Positions 15,634 through 18,321 of a stretch of DNA of 18,321 bases are shown here, one piece after another. Position 1 is the first letter of the stretch. Every line of letters begins with the position of its first letter. Origin of the DNA: DASPTR01 sp964475545 (lineage in GTDB: Archaea; Thermoproteota; Bathyarchaeia; Bathyarchaeales; Bathycorpusculaceae). A program made the translations under genes and the position numbers. Under the pieces are notes generated by a model that was not told where the DNA came from, searched no databases, and saw nothing but the letters and a program-made list of their open reading frames with translations. The stretch covers positions 1 through 18,321 of the forward strand of contig CAYYXF010000016.1 of the NCBI GenBank assembly GCA_964475545.1, written 5' to 3'.

Positions 15634-15650
15634 CCTTTTTCTTTATATTT
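15634..15650 (+). promoter_or_regulatory. T-tract and TATA box before the thiolase gene
   Basis: CCTTTTTCTTTATATTT contains both a T-run that could end the hydratase transcript and a good TATA box (CTTTATATTT, 15641-15650). The thiolase start lies 30-40 bases downstream, so its leader would be very short; no clear ribosome site is seen. It lacks the AATGTA repeats of the other two units. Confidence 0.5.
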
Positions 15651-15679
15651 CGCTCTTCATTAATGAAAACATTGAAAAC

Positions 15680-16861
15680 GTGAATGGTATGAGAAAAGTA
15701 GCAGTTATCGGTGTTGGAAACTCAAAGTTCGGCGTTAGAAGCGACGTTAACGTGTCGGAGCTGGCTTTTGAGGCGGTGAGGCCTTCCCTTCAAGATGCAA
15801 GCATCAGTGCCAAGGATGTCGAGTTTGTTGCCGTAGGCTCTGTTGGTGCAGGGGCATGGTATGAGGAGCTGCTCCCAGCAGTGGTTGTGGGCGAGTACTG
15901 TGGCCTGACAGGAGCTGGTTTGATGCGTTGCGAAGCGGCCTGTGCAAGTGGCAGTGCAGCTTTCTTCGCGGCATATTCGGCTGTTGCAAGTGGGCGGACA
16001 GATATTGCGATGGCCTTGGGAGTTGAGAAGATGAGGGAAATTGACACGCCAACAGCCATGGAGTGGATTGGGAGAGCGGGCTACTACTTCTGGGAGTTTC
16101 ACAATTTCGGATTAACCTTTCCAGCATACTATGCCTTGTATGCTAATGCGCACATGGCGAAGTATGGTACTACTGAGGAGGATCTGGCTCTGGTCGCGGT
16201 CAAGAATCATAAGTACGCGGCCATGAACCCTGTTGCGCACCTTCAGAACAAAATAGCGGTGGATGATGTTTTGTCGTCTATGGTGATTGCTTCACCGCTG
16301 AAGCTGTATGATTGCTCCCCTATCACTGACGGTGCAGCCTCAGTGATTGTTGCTTCAGAAGAAAAGGCTAAGGAGCTAAAAATTGACACGCCGGTGTGGG
16401 TTGCGGGAATAGGCTATTCATCAGGAACAGCCAACCTGAGTAAGAGACAGGATTTTGTGGGCTTGGATGCAAGTGTTCTAGCCTCTCAGAGGGCATATGA
16501 GGCTGCTGGGATTACGCCAGGCCAAGTTGATTTTGCCGAGGTTCACGACTGTTTCACTATTGCCGAGATAATGGCTTATGAAGACCTTGGCTTCTGCAGC
16601 CGCGGTGAAGGTGTAAAGCTTCTGCGCGAGGGTCAGACTGAAATTGGCGGTAGGATACCGGTGAACATGGATGGCGGCCTGAAGGCAAAGGGACATCCGA
16701 TTGGTGCAACTGGCTGCTCGATGATTTACGAGTTGACCCGGCAGCTTAGGGAAGAGGCTGTTGAGAAGAGCAGACAGGTTCCGCTGAAAAACTATGTGGG
16801 GCTTGCCCACAACGTCGGCGGAACTGGACATTACTGTTACGTGACGATCTTGAGGAGATGA
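15680..16861 (+). CDS. Thiolase (archaeal SCP2-like acetyl-CoA C-acetyltransferase type)
   Basis: It would cleave 3-ketoacyl-CoA with CoA, or condense two acyl-CoAs. From the GTG at 15680 it has 393 residues (an ATG at 15689 is equally likely). The nucleophile is C88 in CEAACASGSAAF, followed by HDCFTIAEIMAYEDLGF, and KAKGHPIGATGCS with the catalytic His. The C-terminus reads AHNVGGTGHYCYVTIL: the CxG motif of classical thiolases is replaced by HNVGG, as in SCP2-type archaeal thiolases. In archaea such thiolases work in a complex with a DUF35 protein, often with HMG-CoA synthase; here the DUF35 gene overlaps by 4 bases (ATGA) and HMG-CoA synthase is absent. With the neighbouring genes, a thiolytic role at the end of beta-oxidation is more likely than mevalonate synthesis. 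Confidence 0.9.
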   Translation: MNGMRKVAVIGVGNSKFGVRSDVNVSELAFEAVRPSLQDASISAKDVEFVAVGSVGAGAWYEELLPAVVVGEYCGLTGAGLMRCEAACASGSAAFFAAYSAVASGRTDIAMALGVEKMREIDTPTAMEWIGRAGYYFWEFHNFGLTFPAYYALYANAHMAKYGTTEEDLALVAVKNHKYAAMNPVAHLQNKIAVDDVLSSMVIASPLKLYDCSPITDGAASVIVASEEKAKELKIDTPVWVAGIGYSSGTANLSKRQDFVGLDASVLASQRAYEAAGITPGQVDFAEVHDCFTIAEIMAYEDLGFCSRGEGVKLLREGQTEIGGRIPVNMDGGLKAKGHPIGATGCSMIYELTRQLREEAVEKSRQVPLKNYVGLAHNVGGTGHYCYVTILRR

Positions 16862-17301
16862 ATGCATTGGCTTCAACATCTATGCCCATGATAAAATCCA
16901 GACCCATAACGATAGTTGAAGAGATTCCGATAAGTAAGACCTTGAAGTTTTGGGAAGGCCTGAAAGAAGGAAAAGTGTACGGGACAAAATGCTGCAAGTG
17001 CGGGAAGCTGTATTTTCCACCCTCTGCCGATTGTCCTGACTGTTTATGCCTTGAGATGGAATGGTTTCAGTTGAGCAGCGAAGCCGAAATTGAGACTTTC
17101 ACGCATGTGGTTGTTAGACCGACATCGTTCTCTCAGTACAAGCCGTACACGATTGCCATTGGGAGGCTGAAGGAAGGTGTGAAAGTGCTTGCTTGGCTTA
17201 CTGGATTTAAGCTGTCGCAGATCAAAGTAGGCATGAAAGTCAAGCTGGTGGCAAAGGTTTCTGACGAGGAAAACGCAAGTTACGAATTTGTATCTCCTTG
17301 A
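16858..17301 (+). CDS. DUF35 zinc-ribbon/OB-fold protein, thiolase partner
   Basis: The 147-residue protein has a helical N-terminus (LKFWEGLKEGK), a rubredoxin-like zinc ribbon with C45-x2-C48 and C59-x2-C62 (KCCKCGKLYFPP...CPDC), and an OB fold from about residue 67 (WFQLSS...) to the end. DUF35 proteins bind CoA and bridge thiolases to their partners, as shown for the archaeal acetoacetyl-CoA thiolase/HMG-CoA synthase complex. Its start codon overlaps the thiolase stop, so the two are translationally coupled. GAGGAG sits too close to the ATG at 16858 (0-3 nt), while an in-frame TTG at 16867 is at the best distance; the true start may be there. The N-terminal ten or so residues are poorly constrained. 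Confidence 0.9.
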   Translation: MNALASTSMPMIKSRPITIVEEIPISKTLKFWEGLKEGKVYGTKCCKCGKLYFPPSADCPDCLCLEMEWFQLSSEAEIETFTHVVVRPTSFSQYKPYTIAIGRLKEGVKVLAWLTGFKLSQIKVGMKVKLVAKVSDEENASYEFVSP

Positions 17302-17302
17302 T

Positions 17303-17314
17303 GAAGCAAGCTTC
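17303..17314. repeat. Short palindrome after the DUF35 gene
   Basis: GAAGC-AA-GCTTC begins one base after the DUF35 stop. The loop is too small for a stable stem, and no T-run follows. It may be chance. Confidence 0.2.
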
Positions 17315-17347
17315 AAAGCGGATGGTACTGCTTAGAGAAACTGAGTC

Positions 17348-18163
17348 CTAGCTGGATGTTTGCTGCGAACTCTCTATCCATTCGATTGTTTTGCTGATTA
17401 GCTGCTGTTCTTTTCCTTTGTAGATGTGGTCTGCCGAGTTGATTATGACAAGGGTTTTTGGTTCATTTGCGCAGCGGTAGATTTCTTGTGCCTCGTCCAT
17501 GCCCACGATTACGTCTCTTTCCCCGATTACCACCAGCAGTGGGGTATTCTGAAGCTTTGAGGCTGCATCGCATTCGTTTAGCTTCATGAGTTTCTCTCTC
17601 ACATATCTCGGGCGAAGGTCTATTCCATAGACTTCAAGTTTGTGCGATCTTGAAATGCTGAGGATTCTGTCTATTCTGGAGACGATCAGGAAGCGGTACA
17701 GGCCAAGTGTTCCATGCATGCGCTTGATGAATTTCCTGACGTTATAGTTGTGATTCTTGGGTGTAGACCACAATACCAGTCCCTTGACACGTGTCTCGTT
17801 CTGCAACGCGTAGAGTGAGACAGCCCCGCCTAGACTGTGTCCCACAACGAAAACACTGTTGGGAGCAGCTTCCGGTCTTGAGGCTAAGTAATTCAAAGCC
17901 GATCTTACGTCTTCCTGCTCGCCCATGCCATAGTCAAACGTTCCCGTGCTTCTTCCAACTCCTCGAAAATCAAAAACCAGAGACACGAACCCCGCCTTGC
18001 AAGCTTCTTCTGCCAGTCGAGCATAGATTCTCAGGCCATGCGACCCTCGGGCGTTCATGCCATGGCAGACGAGCAAAGCCGGTGCTGGAACAACATCCGG
18101 TATGCGCAGTTCTCCATAGAGTCTTACATTTAGGCCTTGAATCCAAATCTGTTCGAATCTCAA
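17348..18163 (-). CDS. Alpha/beta hydrolase (S33-like serine hydrolase)
   Basis: A 271-residue cytoplasmic alpha/beta hydrolase. The oxyanion segment is CHGMNARG (33-40), the strand and turn FDFRGVGRS follow (65-72), the nucleophile S110 is in VGHSLGG, the acid D217 in IGERD, and the base H246 in SADHIYKG. It resembles esterases and the lysophospholipase/prolyl-peptidase-like group with a short cap (residues 135-195). The substrate is unknown; a thioesterase or lipase that supplies acyl chains would fit the neighbouring beta-oxidation genes, but it is on the opposite strand and no shared control is visible. The start is a TTG at 18163: no ATG or GTG occurs in frame between the upstream stop (18191-18193) and this codon, and AGGT lies a short way upstream. 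Confidence 0.85.
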   Translation of the reverse strand: MRFEQIWIQGLNVRLYGELRIPDVVPAPALLVCHGMNARGSHGLRIYARLAEEACKAGFVSLVFDFRGVGRSTGTFDYGMGEQEDVRSALNYLASRPEAAPNSVFVVGHSLGGAVSLYALQNETRVKGLVLWSTPKNHNYNVRKFIKRMHGTLGLYRFLIVSRIDRILSISRSHKLEVYGIDLRPRYVREKLMKLNECDAASKLQNTPLLVVIGERDVIVGMDEAQEIYRCANEPKTLVIINSADHIYKGKEQQLISKTIEWIESSQQTSS

Positions 18164-18307
18164 GCGAAGACCTGCAGAAAGTACTGCTGTTCAGCTATTT
18201 GGAGACTTCTCTCACAACCCTTGGGGTCTCATGGAAAATTCCTGAAAAACCACCAGCCCGAAACCCTTCAACATGCGCGCGTGCGTACAGACTTGGGAGA
18301 TTTCAAC

Positions 18308-18321
18308 ATGCATCCCAACGA
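18308..18321 (+). other. Possible start of a gene running off the right edge
   Basis: An ATG at 18308 is preceded by GGGAGA (18295-18300) 7 nt upstream. Only four codons are visible, so this is a weak guess. The remaining stretch from 18164 shows no other gene or RNA. Confidence 0.2.

Noticed and set aside
18140..18165. GTTCGAATC, like the T-loop of a tRNA
   Set aside because: The flanking bases do not pair, no acceptor or anticodon arm is present, and it is inside the hydrolase coding frame.
1..18321. CRISPR arrays, insertion sequences, rRNA or attachment sites
   Set aside because: No spaced direct repeats, transposase, integrase or RNA gene signatures were seen on either strand.

Overview
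The window looks like a chromosomal piece of an uncultured archaeon, most likely of the Bathyarchaeia/TACK type. Pointers are an HdrA and a fused HdrC-HdrB (HdrD-like) protein, an archaeal methionyl-tRNA synthetase with two zinc knuckles, a thiolase paired with a DUF35 protein, a CARDB-dockerin secreted protein, TATA-like boxes and T-tract ends, and frequent TTG/GTG starts. The lineage is an inference; no rRNA or tRNA gene is visible. No gene-free stretch reaches 300 bases; the longest are 7591-7819, 9203-9369 and 18164-18321.

Left part (1-3385): a divergent redox pair. An HdrD-like iron-sulfur protein (minus strand, cut by the window edge) and HdrA (plus strand) share a 90-bp AT-rich promoter region. 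HdrA ends in an MvhD-like domain that has lost every cysteine.

Middle (3382-9202): unrelated single genes. These are a 5'-truncated remnant of an acyltransferase/peptidase C45-like gene, an HD-domain phosphohydrolase behind a perfect palindrome, a secreted CARDB-dockerin protein, metG with no usable start codon in frame, an arrestin/Spo0M-like protein with a zinc ribbon, and a single-pass membrane protein with a nine-proline tail.

Right part (9370-17301): a beta-oxidation block on the plus strand in three likely transcription units: etfB-etfA-acyl-CoA dehydrogenase 1; 3-hydroxyacyl-CoA dehydrogenase-acyl-CoA dehydrogenase 2-enoyl-CoA hydratase; and thiolase-DUF35. Together they cover all four steps of the cycle plus the electron acceptor ETF. 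The first two units share a nearly identical TATA region (CAAAAGTT followed by WTATKA) and inverted repeats built from AATGTA/TACATT half-sites, which suggests one regulator. The natural reading is that electrons from acyl-CoA go to ETF and then to the HdrD-like/HdrA proteins at the left end, but this link is inferred. An alpha/beta hydrolase on the minus strand closes the window.
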